Shown: positions 51,159-60,104 of the stretch, piece by piece
How the letters are laid out: every line of letters begins with the position of its first letter
Position numbering within the stretch: position 1 is the stretch's first letter
Source of the DNA: Corynebacterium afermentans subsp. afermentans
Lineage (GTDB): Bacteria; Actinomycetota; Actinomycetes; Mycobacteriales; Mycobacteriaceae
Length of the DNA stretch: 64,000 nt
Assembly: GCF_030408355.1 (NCBI RefSeq)
Contig: NZ_CP046606.1
Span: 1,302,001-1,366,000 of the forward strand
Reading direction: 5' to 3'
The notes under the pieces: model-generated
Database searches by the model: none
Told to the model about the DNA's origin: nothing
Seen by the model: the letters and a program-made list of their open reading frames with translations, nothing else
Program-made: the position numbers and the translations under genes

Positions 51159-53063
51159 CTAGTTCTCCTCAATCGTTGCGGCCGGTTGGAGCGTGTGCTT
51201 ATCGACGTCATCCTGCGCCCGACGTGCCTCAGCCGTCTCGAACGCCTTTCCCATGCCGTTGACGGAAGGCTTGGACCAGAATCCGCTGCGAGACGCGATG
51301 ATCAGTAGCGGCGCGGTAACCAGGAAGGTGACAAGCAGGTCGAACACGGTGGTCAGGCCCATAGTGAAGGCGAAGCCCTTCACGTCGCCAACAGCAAGGA
51401 AGTAGATGATCACCGCACCGATCAAGGTGACCATGTTGCCGGTGATGACCGTGTCCTTCGCCCGCTGCCAGCCGGATGCGGTGGCGGAGCGGAACGTCTT
51501 GCCCTTGCGCACTTCGTCCTTAATGCGCTCGTAAATGACGATGAAGGAGTCGGCGGTTGCGCCGATACCGATGACCAGACCAGCGATGCCGGAAAGGTCC
51601 AGGGAGTAGCCGATCCAGCGGCCCAGCAGCACCAGGGTGCCGTAGACAAGTGCGCCAGCGGCGACGAGCGACGCCAGCGAGATCAGACCGTAGAGACGGT
51701 AGTAGGCGAAGACGAACAGCGCCACCAGGATCAGGCCCACCAGGCCGGAGTACAGGCCCGCCTTCAGCGATGCCTGGCCCAGTGACGGCGGAACGGACAG
51801 AGCGGTGCCGCCCGGCTCGCCGTTCTCGCCAGCAAAGGACAGTGGCAGTGCGCCGTAGCGCAGGTTGTTGGCAAGGCCCTCGGCCTCTTCCTGGGTGAAG
51901 TTGCCGGTGATAGACGTTGCGGAACCAACCGGGGTCGGGCTCTGGATCACCGGTGCGGAAATCACCTGGGAGTCCAATGTGATCGCGATCTGCTTCTGCA
52001 GCATCTCGCTAGTCAGGTGCGCCCAGGTCTCGGAGCCGTTGGGCTCGCCCGCCTGGCTGAAGGCGAAGCTGATCTCCATCTGGCTGGACTGCGGGTTGAA
52101 GCCGCCGGTGATCGCACGGTTGGTATCGATCTGCTCGCCGGTCAGGCGCGGGCCGTCAGCGTCGGTGACGCCGGTAAGCAGAGGAACCTCGTCGAGAAGC
52201 AACGGCTGGCCCGACGTCGGGTCGCAAGAAACCAGCGGCAGATCCGCCTTGTCGGAGCCGGCTAACGGGTCGGTGATCTGGCCCATGCAACGCGCCGACA
52301 TCAGGGTCAGTGCCGCGAACTGCTCGGTCGGGTCGGTGGACTGACGGGTGCGCCGCAGCATGTCCGTCGTTTCCTGGCGGCGCTCAGCCGCCTCTACCGG
52401 GCCGTTTGGCTCCGGCAGCGGCTTGGCGCTCACCTGCGGAACGTCCTTGGGCGCCTCCGGGGCTTCCTCTTCCTTCGGCGCGACGTCTTTGCCTTCACCG
52501 CTTTCTTCCTGCGGGTTCTCGGCGGCCTTTTCAGCCTCCTTCTCCGCAGCCTGCTTACGCGCGGCGATCTGAGTGAGCACCGCCTGGCCCTCCTGCGGGG
52601 TGAAGATGCCGTACTTGACCCACTCGTTGGTCATGTCCAAGGTGACCTGGTCAATCTTGGTGCTATCCGCGGCCGGCGGGTCAAGCACCGGACGGAAGAA
52701 GAGCTGCGAGGTCTGACCGATGTTGCGAATCTCGGCCGTGTCGTCGCCGGCGGCCTCAATGACGATGGTGTTTCCGTCCACAACAACGGACGCACCGGAG
52801 ACACCCATGCCGTTCACACGGTTTTCGAGAATGTTGCGCGCATCCTCCAGCTGCTCGCTTGTCGGTTCATCGCCCTGGGGAACGAGAGTGACACGCGTGC
52901 CACCCTGCAGGTCAATGCCGAGCTTCGGCTCAGCCGTTTTAGTTCCGGTGAAAAATACTAGGGCGTAGATGCCGATGACAATGAGGGTGAATAACGCGAG
53001 CAGCCGAGCGGGCCAGCGCTTCTTTCCCTTCACCTCGCGGGACCGCCGAGTGTTGTTGGACAC
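51159..53063 (-). CDS. secD: Protein translocase subunit SecD
   Basis: 634 aa. It begins with a membrane helix (RLLALFTLIVIGIYALVFF), then the large external P1 domain with LGIDLQGGTRVTLVPQG, interrupted by a charged low-complexity stretch rich in Glu, Ala, Lys and Pro around residues 180-225. Five helices follow, with GIGATADSFIVIYERIKDE. GTG 53063 is chosen because AGAGGAG lies 8 nt before it. The upstream open frame has no such signal. yajC, usually next to it, is absent. Confidence 0.94.
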   Translation of the reverse strand: MSNNTRRSREVKGKKRWPARLLALFTLIVIGIYALVFFTGTKTAEPKLGIDLQGGTRVTLVPQGDEPTSEQLEDARNILENRVNGMGVSGASVVVDGNTIVIEAAGDDTAEIRNIGQTSQLFFRPVLDPPAADSTKIDQVTLDMTNEWVKYGIFTPQEGQAVLTQIAARKQAAEKEAEKAAENPQEESGEGKDVAPKEEEAPEAPKDVPQVSAKPLPEPNGPVEAAERRQETTDMLRRTRQSTDPTEQFAALTLMSARCMGQITDPLAGSDKADLPLVSCDPTSGQPLLLDEVPLLTGVTDADGPRLTGEQIDTNRAITGGFNPQSSQMEISFAFSQAGEPNGSETWAHLTSEMLQKQIAITLDSQVISAPVIQSPTPVGSATSITGNFTQEEAEGLANNLRYGALPLSFAGENGEPGGTALSVPPSLGQASLKAGLYSGLVGLILVALFVFAYYRLYGLISLASLVAAGALVYGTLVLLGRWIGYSLDLSGIAGLVIGIGATADSFIVIYERIKDEVRKGKTFRSATASGWQRAKDTVITGNMVTLIGAVIIYFLAVGDVKGFAFTMGLTTVFDLLVTFLVTAPLLIIASRSGFWSKPSVNGMGKAFETAEARRAQDDVDKHTLQPAATIEEN

Positions 53064-53219
53064 TGAGCTGACTCCTCTGCTTTCCGAGCTCCAATTTTCC
53101 CCTCCACCGAGCCCTACAACACCCGGGAAGAGGCATAAGCGAAGGGCGTGCCGGTGGAGACACAACGGAACATGCTACGGCATAGCCCCGCAAAACCAGC
53201 AGTCCGGTCCGCGCCAGCC

Positions 53220-54296
53220 TTAATAAAGCGACATTTGCCCCGGTGCATCTGGCGGCGCCTGCAACCCCAGGTGCTCCCACGCCGCGGCAGTCGCCACTCG
53301 CCCGCGCCCAGTACGAGACATCAACCCCGCGCGCACAAGGTAGGGCTCGCACACCTCCTCGATGGTGCCGGGTTCCTCGCCAACGGCGATGGCAAGCGTG
53401 CCCACGCCCACCGGCCCCCCGCCGTGGCCGCGGATCAACGCATCTAGAACCGCACGGTCCAGTCGGTCCAGGCCCAACTCGTCCACGTCGAACACGCTCA
53501 ACGCCGAGCGCGCCGCCTCGAGGTTGACGTGGCCGTCGCCATGCACGTCCGCCCAGTCGCGCACTCGGCGCAGTAGGCGATTTGCAATGCGTGGCGTGCC
53601 GCGCGAACGCGAAGCGATTTCCACCGCCGCGTCCGTGTCTATGTGCATAGCGAGGATGTCCGCGGCGCGGCTGACCACTTGGGTCAAGTCCTCCACGTCA
53701 TAAAACTCCATCTGGGCGGTGAACCCGAAACGGTCGCGCAGTGGGCCTGTGAGCATGCCCGCGCGGGTTGTCGCCCCGACGAGGGTAAACGGCGGGATCT
53801 CCAACGGGATCGAAGTCGCACCGGGACCTTTGCCCACGATCACGTCGATGCGGAAGTCCTCCATTGCCATGTAGAGCATTTCCTCTGCAGGGCGGGCGAT
53901 GCGGTGGATTTCGTCGATGAACAGCACGTCGCCTTCCATCAGGTTGGAAAGCATCGCAGCTAGATCGCCTGCGCGCTCAAGTGCCGGACCCGACGTCATC
54001 CGCAGCGAGGTTCCCAATTCCTGCGCCACGATCATCGCCATGGTGGTCTTGCCCAACCCCGGCGGGCCGGACAGAAGGATGTGGTCCGGGGTCACCCCGC
54101 GGCTGCACGCACCCGCAAGCACCAGGTTGAGCTGCTCACGCACCTTGGGCTGGCCGATAAACTCATTGATCGATTTCGGGCGTAGCGAACGCTCGATGTC
54201 ATGCTCGTCTGCCTGCGCGTGCGCGTCTACTGGCGACGGAGCCTTCGCCGCGAACCCTTCCGGCAGCTCAAACTCTGTCTTTTCCACATCCGACAC
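53220..54296 (-). CDS. ruvB: Holliday junction branch-migration helicase RuvB
   Basis: 358-aa AAA+ motor. Walker A is [13 protein letters not shown] near residue 75, Walker B is [10 protein letters not shown], sensor 1 is [11 protein letters not shown] and the arginine finger is in PLRDRFGF. The C-terminal winged helix ends with [13 protein letters not shown]. The GTG start has AAGGAGGT 6 nt upstream. It is the distal gene of the ruvC-ruvA-ruvB unit, 12 bp after ruvA. Confidence 0.96.
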   Translation of the reverse strand: MSDVEKTEFELPEGFAAKAPSPVDAHAQADEHDIERSLRPKSINEFIGQPKVREQLNLVLAGACSRGVTPDHILLSGPPGLGKTTMAMIVAQELGTSLRMTSGPALERAGDLAAMLSNLMEGDVLFIDEIHRIARPAEEMLYMAMEDFRIDVIVGKGPGATSIPLEIPPFTLVGATTRAGMLTGPLRDRFGFTAQMEFYDVEDLTQVVSRAADILAMHIDTDAAVEIASRSRGTPRIANRLLRRVRDWADVHGDGHVNLEAARSALSVFDVDELGLDRLDRAVLDALIRGHGGGPVGVGTLAIAVGEEPGTIEEVCEPYLVRAGLMSRTGRGRVATAAAWEHLGLQAPPDAPGQMSLY

Positions 54297-54308
54297 GGCG
54301 ATACCTCC

Positions 54309-54923
54309 TTACTTTTTGCCCAGCTGGCTCAGCGCTTGACGCAGCAGTGCGGAAGCGTCTTCCTCCGGCTGCTCCTCCACCAACGCGTCGACCACCGGCC
54401 GCGCCGAACGCTCCTGGAACCCCAGCCCCACCAACGCCTCGACCACCTGCTCAGAAATGAGCGACGAGCCCTTGTTCGCCCCGGTTGCCTCTGCAGCGGC
54501 CGGCGCATCGCCCGCCGGGACAAACGCCTCCACCTTGTCTTTGAGCTCGAGAGCGATCCGTTCCGCCATCTTCTTGCCCACACCCGGAATGGACTGGATC
54601 GTCTTCGCATCTCCGGCTGCGATGTGGGAGGACAGCTCGCCTGGGTCAAACACGGACAACGAGGCGAGCGCTAATTTTGGCCCCAGTCCGGAGACGTTCT
54701 GCAGCTTGTGGAACATCTCGCGGGCATCCGCGTCCCCGAAGCCGTACAGGGTCACACCATCGTCTTTGACCACCATCGACGTCATCACCCGGGCGCTCTC
54801 GCCGCGGGTCAAGCGGCCTAGCGTTTGTGGGGTGGCAAGGAAGCGGTAGCCCACGCCCGAGCATTCGATAACCGCATGGTCGAGCCCGATGGTGAGCACT
54901 TCGCCGTTGAGAGAATCAATCAT
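54309..54923 (-). CDS. ruvA: Holliday junction-binding protein RuvA
   Basis: 204 aa. The N-terminal OB fold ([20 protein letters not shown]) is followed by two helix-hairpin-helix motifs ([17 protein letters not shown] and [19 protein letters not shown]) and, after a flexible Ala/Gly linker, domain III, which contacts RuvB ([17 protein letters not shown]). ATG 54923 overlaps the ruvC stop (ATGA). Confidence 0.95.
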   Translation of the reverse strand: MIDSLNGEVLTIGLDHAVIECSGVGYRFLATPQTLGRLTRGESARVMTSMVVKDDGVTLYGFGDADAREMFHKLQNVSGLGPKLALASLSVFDPGELSSHIAAGDAKTIQSIPGVGKKMAERIALELKDKVEAFVPAGDAPAAAEATGANKGSSLISEQVVEALVGLGFQERSARPVVDALVEEQPEEDASALLRQALSQLGKK

Positions 54924-55453
54924 TGGTTCGCCGCTTTCATGGTCAACTGGTTGGTCCGTGCGATCAGGGGGGCGCGCCAGCAGTGGCACACCGCGATAGC
55001 CAGCGCGTCCGCCGCGTCCGCGGGCTTCGGCGCTTCAGACAGGCCGAGAATCCGCGTGATCATCACTGTCATCTGCTTCTTGTCCGCCCGCCCGTTGCCG
55101 GAGACGGCCTTTTTCACCTCTGACGGGGTGTACATGTACACCGGGATGCCCCGCTCCGCCGCGGCCAGCACCATCACACCGACGGCGTGCGCGGTGTGCA
55201 TGACGGTTGATACATTGCCGCGCTCAAAGATGCGCTCCATGGCGATGACGTCCGGCTCGTAGTCGTCGATCCACTCACCCACCGCCCGCGACAGGCGCAG
55301 AAGACGCTCCGCTAGTTCCGCAGTGGACGGGGTGCGCACCACGCCAACCGCCACGGGGATGATCTGGCGGCCCCGGCCAGCTTGCACCACGGAAAGACCG
55401 CAACGCGTCAAGCCCGGGTCAATGCCCATCACCCGCAGACCTTCCAGCGACAT
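54920..55453 (-). CDS. ruvC: Holliday junction resolvase RuvC
   Basis: 177-aa endonuclease with the four acidic residues of the family: Asp12 ([10 protein letters not shown]), Glu73 (AMERIF), and Asp146 and Asp149 (PADAADALA). ATG 55453 has GGGAGGA about 5 nt upstream. It begins the ruvCAB unit, and a degenerate SOS box lies 22 nt upstream. The frame is open to 55534, but that start has no ribosome binding site and would cross the SOS box. Confidence 0.95.
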   Translation of the reverse strand: MSLEGLRVMGIDPGLTRCGLSVVQAGRGRQIIPVAVGVVRTPSTAELAERLLRLSRAVGEWIDDYEPDVIAMERIFERGNVSTVMHTAHAVGVMVLAAAERGIPVYMYTPSEVKKAVSGNGRADKKQMTVMITRILGLSEAPKPADAADALAIAVCHCWRAPLIARTNQLTMKAANQ

Positions 55454-55475
55454 CGCATCCTCCCTTCCGTACATG

Positions 55476-55491
55476 TGACACATATGTTCTA
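55476..55491 (-). promoter_or_regulatory. Possible LexA box upstream of ruvC
   Basis: On the minus strand TAGAACATATGTGTCA, compared with the corynebacterial LexA motif TCGAAMANNTGTTCGA: 10 of 14 fixed positions match, with one half-site good and the other degraded. It sits where the ruvC promoter must be. Confidence 0.4.
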
Positions 55492-55501
55492 CCACAGGAG
55501 A

Positions 55502-55541
55502 CACAACAAACGCCCGTGCCACCGTCGGCGGCACGGGCGTT
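55502..55541 (-). terminator. Rho-independent terminator after yebC
   Basis: AACGCCCGTGCC (55509-55520) pairs perfectly with GGCACGGGCGTT (55530-55541) across 9 nt. On the minus strand it is followed by TGTTGTGT after the stem's own TT. It separates yebC from ruvCAB. Confidence 0.75.
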
Positions 55542-55557
55542 GGCCACGGTGAAAGAC

Positions 55558-56310
55558 TTAGTCCTCCAGCTGCGCCTCGACCTCGTCGGAGAGGTTCATG
55601 TTGGTGTAGACGTTCTGCACGTCGTCCGAGTCTTCCAGCGCGTCGATGATGCGCATCATCTTCTTCGCGCCTTCGACGTCGAGGTCTACCTCCACGTCCG
55701 CACGGAACTCCTGGCCTGCTTCCTCAATCTCGATACCTTCGCCTGCCAGCGCCTCGCGAACTGCCGGCAGGTCGGTCGGCTTGCAGGTGATCTCAAACTC
55801 CTCGCCGAGGTCGTTGACCTCCTCGGCTCCGGCATCGAGCACAGCCATGAGCACGTCGTCCTCGCTGAGCTCGCCCTTCTGAATGGTCACCACACCGGTG
55901 CGCTCGAACATGTAGCCGACGGAGCCGGACTCGCCGAGGTTGCCACCATTTTTGGTCATGGCGGTACGCACCTCGGTAGCTGCACGGTTGCGGTTGTCCG
56001 TAAGGCACTCGATGAGCACTGCCACGCCGTTCACGCCGTAACCCTCGTACATCACGGTCTCCCAGTTCGCGCCGCCGGCTTCCTCACCGGAGCCGCGCTT
56101 GCGGGCGCGCTCGATGTTGTCGCCAGGCACCGAAGCCTTCTTGGCCTTGCGGATCATGTCGTCCAGGGTGGGGTTCGCGGCCGGATCGCCGCCGCCGGTT
56201 CGTGCCGCGACCTCGATGTCCTTGATCATCTTCGCCCACAACTTCGACCGCTTCGCGTCGTTTGCGGCCTTCTTGTGCTTCGTGGTTGCCCACTTTGAGT
56301 GGCCCGCCAT
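55558..56310 (-). CDS. yebC: YebC/PmpR family protein
   Basis: 250 aa. The family acts as a DNA-binding regulator or, as shown for some members, as a translation factor resolving stalls. The N-terminus [20 protein letters not shown] is diagnostic, and [16 protein letters not shown] and [14 protein letters not shown] mark the central domains. GAGGAAAAGGGG lies upstream of the ATG. It precedes ruvC in the usual order but is separated from it by a terminator. Confidence 0.94.
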   Translation of the reverse strand: MAGHSKWATTKHKKAANDAKRSKLWAKMIKDIEVAARTGGGDPAANPTLDDMIRKAKKASVPGDNIERARKRGSGEEAGGANWETVMYEGYGVNGVAVLIECLTDNRNRAATEVRTAMTKNGGNLGESGSVGYMFERTGVVTIQKGELSEDDVLMAVLDAGAEEVNDLGEEFEITCKPTDLPAVREALAGEGIEIEEAGQEFRADVEVDLDVEGAKKMMRIIDALEDSDDVQNVYTNMNLSDEVEAQLED

Positions 56311-56376
56311 AACGCACCCCTTTTCCTCGGTTGACGTGTAACAGACGGCATTATACGCACCGGCTTGCTGAAGCTA

Positions 56377-56832
56377 TTACTGGTCGTCCCGCACGAACTG
56401 CGGCAGTGCCGCTGTACCGCCGAGGCGCAAAAAGCTTACCGACGGCCGAAGGCGCAACGCCCGCGTGTCCGCCACCGCATCGTTGTAGAAACGTGTGGCC
56501 AGCTCGACTCGGATGTCCGCGTCGCTGAGCGGACCCGGCATTTCCTCGCCCGCGATCCGTTCTGCCACCAGCGCCGAGAGTTGTTCCTCCTGCGCAAGAC
56601 GCGTGTGTATGTCCTGCGGTGCCATCCTGACGTGCTCCGCGTCCTCCGCCACCGAACGAAGTTCGGGATAGACCGCAGCGATGACAGCGCAGCGCCGGTC
56701 CAGCGCCGCCTGCAGGGCGTCGCGCGAACGGTCGAGCCGGATATGCAGGCGGTTGAGCCGCTGCGCCGTGTTGTAGGCCCACGCCGCCAGCACAGTCACC
56801 ACCACCGCCACAGCGATCCACACCATCGTCAT
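56377..56832 (-). CDS. LemA-like single-pass membrane protein
   Basis: 151 aa. One N-terminal membrane helix (VWIAVAVVVTVLAAWAY) is followed by a long helical domain with YNTAQRLNRLHIRLDRSRDA and DRRCAVIAAVYPEL, and later ATRFYNDAVADTRAL, which resemble the LemA pattern. The function of LemA is not settled. ATG 56832 overlaps the pimA stop (ATGA) and has GGAGG 7 nt upstream. A GTG at 56838 would be too close to that site. Confidence 0.72.
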   Translation of the reverse strand: MTMVWIAVAVVVTVLAAWAYNTAQRLNRLHIRLDRSRDALQAALDRRCAVIAAVYPELRSVAEDAEHVRMAPQDIHTRLAQEEQLSALVAERIAGEEMPGPLSDADIRVELATRFYNDAVADTRALRLRPSVSFLRLGGTAALPQFVRDDQ

Positions 56833-57917
56833 AGCCACCCCTCCACCCCGACCGTCTCCCCGATAGACACTGCCTCGTACACCGCCAGGACCCGACGCGC
56901 CACAACAGACCAGTCGAAGTCTTTTGCCCGCTGCACGCCTTTAGCGCAGAGGTTGGTGCGAAGCGGGAGCTCGTCGATAAGCAACTGCAACTGCTGCGCG
57001 AGCGCCGACGCGTCGCCGGGCGGAAACAGCAACCCCGCATCCTTGCCGCAGACCGCGGCGAACGCGGGGATGTTGCTGGCGAGTACAGCGCAGCCGGCAG
57101 CCATCGCCTCCACGAGGATGATCCCGAACGATTCGCCGCCGAGGTTCGGCGCGACAAAGATATCCGCGCGGCCGAGAATCTGCGCCTTCTCATCCTCAGA
57201 AACCAGCCCCGTAAACTCGACGCCCGCAAACTCGCGGGGCGCCCCAGCTCCGATGACGGTGACGCGCGGCTTGCGCGGGAGCTGATCCACGGCCCGCAGG
57301 AACACGTCGAGGCCCTTGCGGGGTTCGTCCAAGCGGCCCATGAACACCACTTCTGGCATTGATTGTCTTCCCGGGGTGTGCCGCGCCGCTTGAAATCTGA
57401 CGGTGTCCACACCGTTCGGGATGATCACGGGATCAGTGCCCACCTGCTGCGACTGCCAGCGCCACGCCTCCTTACTCACCGCGATACCGGCGCGGATCTT
57501 CTCTAGGCTGCCGCGGAGTGCCGGCAGCACGAGCTTGAGCGCGTAAGAGGATTCCGCTGAGGCGTGGTAGGTGGCCACGATCGGGCCGGTAGCCATGCGC
57601 AACGCCGCCATGGAGTAGCTCGGCGAGTTCGGCTCGTGTACGTGCAAAATGTCAAAGTTGCCGCGCTCGATGAAATGCCGGGTGGTACGGCGCACTTGCG
57701 GGCCGAAGGACAGCCGCGCGACTGAGCCGTTGTAGCGCACCGGCACCGCGGCGCCGCCGCGGGTGACCCACTCCGGAAGCTCGACAGCCTTCGAGGCCGG
57801 GCCGAGCACCTCAGTGTGGTGGCCCATTTCGCGCAATTGAGCAGCAAGGTCAAGCACGTGGGCTTGAACTCCGCCCGGAACGTTGAAGGAGTACGGGCAC
57901 ACCAGACCGATCCGCAC
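56829..57917 (-). CDS. pimA: Phosphatidylinositol mannosyltransferase PimA
   Basis: GT4-family enzyme of 362 aa that puts the first mannose on phosphatidylinositol at the inner membrane face. The N-terminus RIGLVCPYSFNVPGGVQAHV carries the GGVQ loop. The C-terminal Rossmann domain has MGRLDEPRKGLDVFL and the sugar-nucleotide site GGESFGIILVEAMAAG. The order pgsA-patA-pimA fits PIM synthesis. The gap to patA is 5 bp. Confidence 0.93.
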   Translation of the reverse strand: MRIGLVCPYSFNVPGGVQAHVLDLAAQLREMGHHTEVLGPASKAVELPEWVTRGGAAVPVRYNGSVARLSFGPQVRRTTRHFIERGNFDILHVHEPNSPSYSMAALRMATGPIVATYHASAESSYALKLVLPALRGSLEKIRAGIAVSKEAWRWQSQQVGTDPVIIPNGVDTVRFQAARHTPGRQSMPEVVFMGRLDEPRKGLDVFLRAVDQLPRKPRVTVIGAGAPREFAGVEFTGLVSEDEKAQILGRADIFVAPNLGGESFGIILVEAMAAGCAVLASNIPAFAAVCGKDAGLLFPPGDASALAQQLQLLIDELPLRTNLCAKGVQRAKDFDWSVVARRVLAVYEAVSIGETVGVEGWL

Positions 57918-57922
57918 GCCGA

Positions 57923-58867
57923 CTACCTCCCGTGTTCGCGCCGTTGCCGCAGCCGCCGTTCCATCTCCCGGCGGCGGCTCGGCTTCGGCACGTCTTTAGG
58001 CCACAGCGGCTGCAGCATGTGCCAGTCCGCCGGGTGGGCGGCAATGTTTTGGGCGAACTGATCGGCCACGCGCTGCGCAGTGCCCTCGAGCGTGGTCACC
58101 TCCACCGGGGCAGAGATGCTAAAGCCCCAGCCAGGGTTGCGCCGCGCGCCCGTGAACCAGGAGTGCGCAACCAAAAGCGTCGCGCCGGTGTCCCGCGCCA
58201 GCTTGACCGGGCCGACGGGAAAGGTCGTTTCCTCGCCGAAGAACTCAACCGGCACCCCGCGTCGAGAGAAGTCCCGCTCCCCCAACAGGCACACGATCCC
58301 GCCGTCAGCGAGCACCTCTTTCAACCGCTCGAACGGCGGCTGCTCACCGCCGGTCAGCGGCACGACCTCGAAGCCGAGGGTCTCGCGGAACTGCACGAAC
58401 GCGTCGAACAGCGCCTCAGGTTCAAGCCGCTCCGCAACGGTGGTGAACCCGCCGAAGCTTTTCGCCAGCCATGTTCCCGCCATGTCCCAGTTACCGGTGT
58501 GAGGCAGCGTGAGTACAACCCCGTGGCCCTGCGCCACGGCAGAATTCAAGTGTTCCCGCCCGACCACACCAGCCGAAAGCTTCGCGTTCAACTCCGGATC
58601 GCCCGCCATCCGCGGCAGACGGAATGCTTCCAACCAATAGCGAGCGTAGGAGCGCATGGCGTCGCGCACCAGCTGCCGGGTGACGTTTTCCGGCCCCACC
58701 ACGCGTGCGAGGTTGCGCCGCAGCATCTCCATGCCAGCGCCCTCGCCGGAAGCACGGTCCGCGGCCCACTCGGCTGCCCGCGCGGTCAACGGTGTAGGCA
58801 GCGCTCCGACGATCTTCCAGCCGGCGATGTAACCCGCGGCTACGAGCCGCTCGCGCGCGAAGCCCAT
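57923..58867 (-). CDS. patA: Phosphatidylinositol mannoside acyltransferase
   Basis: 314-aa LpxL-like acyltransferase that acylates the mannose of PIM. The HX4D motif HTGNWD lies at residues 123-128 and a catalytic-type Glu is in LLGERDFSRRG near 195. The C-terminus is strongly basic (RRREMERRLRQRREHGR). The ATG immediately follows the pgsA stop. Confidence 0.92.
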   Translation of the reverse strand: MGFARERLVAAGYIAGWKIVGALPTPLTARAAEWAADRASGEGAGMEMLRRNLARVVGPENVTRQLVRDAMRSYARYWLEAFRLPRMAGDPELNAKLSAGVVGREHLNSAVAQGHGVVLTLPHTGNWDMAGTWLAKSFGGFTTVAERLEPEALFDAFVQFRETLGFEVVPLTGGEQPPFERLKEVLADGGIVCLLGERDFSRRGVPVEFFGEETTFPVGPVKLARDTGATLLVAHSWFTGARRNPGWGFSISAPVEVTTLEGTAQRVADQFAQNIAAHPADWHMLQPLWPKDVPKPSRRREMERRLRQRREHGR

Positions 58868-59503
58868 TTACGTTCCCGCTGGCGGCGCGACCTTCGCGTC
58901 CGCCCCCTCGTCGCGTCCGGCGAACATCAGGCGCTGCACAACGGTGATCACGGAGCCGACTAGCAGGATCCATAGCGAGACCACCACCGCGTTGGGCACG
59001 CCAAAGCCCTCCAGGGCTAGGCCACCGAGGCTCAAAATCAACCGTTCGGGACGCTCGACCAGCCCGCCGACGATCTTCAGCCCACCGGCCTCGCCGCGAG
59101 CCTTGATGTAGCTAATGGTCGGCGAAAGCACGGTGACCGCCAGGCACACCGCCACGTTCACCGGCGCGGCGTCCACGACGTAGATCAGCCACATGGCGAT
59201 CGAGCCGAACAGCGCGCCGTCGGTAAGCCGGTCGCAGCTCGCATCCAGCGTCGCGCCAAACGCGGTGCCTCCGCCGCGCAGCCTGGCCATCGTGCCGTCG
59301 ACCATGTCGAAGGCGGCGAAGAACAGGCTGAGCACCGCCGCCCACACCAAGTGTCCGGTGGGGATGAGCACCATAGCCGTGAGCATGGTCAGCGCGGTTC
59401 CCGCAATCGTTGTCGCGTTCGGAGTCAGACCGATGCGCAACAGGCCTTTGGCCACCGGCTCGACCGCTACTGCGGCGGGTTTGCGTCCGTGCACGCTAAG
59501 CAT
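58868..59503 (-). CDS. pgsA: CDP-alcohol phosphatidyltransferase (phosphatidylinositol phosphate synthase)
   Basis: 211-aa membrane enzyme. The CDP-alcohol phosphotransferase signature reads DMVDGTMARLRGGGTAFGA followed by TLDASCDRLTD, with all Asp residues in place. About five to six hydrophobic helices are visible. Position next to patA and pimA points to phosphatidylinositol (phosphate) rather than phosphatidylglycerol synthesis. ATG 59503 has AGGTGA 6 nt upstream and overlaps the HIT gene by 8 bp. A GTG at 59512 is the alternative. Confidence 0.9.
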   Translation of the reverse strand: MLSVHGRKPAAVAVEPVAKGLLRIGLTPNATTIAGTALTMLTAMVLIPTGHLVWAAVLSLFFAAFDMVDGTMARLRGGGTAFGATLDASCDRLTDGALFGSIAMWLIYVVDAAPVNVAVCLAVTVLSPTISYIKARGEAGGLKIVGGLVERPERLILSLGGLALEGFGVPNAVVVSLWILLVGSVITVVQRLMFAGRDEGADAKVAPPAGT

Positions 59504-60104
59504 CGCGCTCACCTGATTCCGCCTCGTGGACCTCGCGCCAGCCGTCTGCGAGCAGCGTCCGCGTCTCCTGCAGCAGTTGCGGCAGCACCTTGGTGCCGCC
59601 GATGACGGCCATGAAATTCGCGTCGCCCGCCCAGCGCGGCACAACGTGCAGGTGCAGGTGGTCGCTCACCGACCCGCCCGAGGCCTTGCCCAGGTTCAGC
59701 CCGACGTTGATCGCCTCCGGTTTGGACACGCGCTTGAGCGTTTTCACCGCATGCTTGGCAAACGCCATCAGCTCGGCCGTCTCCGCGTCGGTGAGTTCTT
59801 CCAAGTCAGCGACTTTGCGGTACGGCACCACCATCAGGTGGCCGGCGTTGTACGGGTACAGGTTGCACACCGCGTACAGCGTCTCCCCGCGCGCGACGAT
59901 CAGGCCGTCTTCGTCGCTCATCTGCGGGATTTCGAGGAAGGGATCGCCGTTGCTTCTCGACGATCCTTCGGCCTCCCCCGCCTCCCCTTCCGCCGGCATC
60001 TTGGTGATGTAGCTGGAACGGTACGGCGCCCACAGGCGGGTGAGGCGGTCCGGGTCGCCTACGCCGGTGTCGACGTAAGTCTCGCCGTTAGTTGCCCGCT
60101 GCAA
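59496..60104 (-). CDS. HIT-family hydrolase (Ap4A phosphorylase-like)
   Basis: 202 aa. The histidine triad is [10 protein letters not shown] near residue 162. Other blocks are [27 protein letters not shown] and [17 protein letters not shown], which match actinobacterial diadenosine tetraphosphate phosphorylases. TTG 60104 is preferred, since GAGGAAACC lies before it. An ATG at 60128 lacks a ribosome binding site and would overlap thrS by 41 bp instead of 17. Confidence 0.85.
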   Translation of the reverse strand: MQRATNGETYVDTGVGDPDRLTRLWAPYRSSYITKMPAEGEAGEAEGSSRSNGDPFLEIPQMSDEDGLIVARGETLYAVCNLYPYNAGHLMVVPYRKVADLEELTDAETAELMAFAKHAVKTLKRVSKPEAINVGLNLGKASGGSVSDHLHLHVVPRWAGDANFMAVIGGTKVLPQLLQETRTLLADGWREVHEAESGERDA

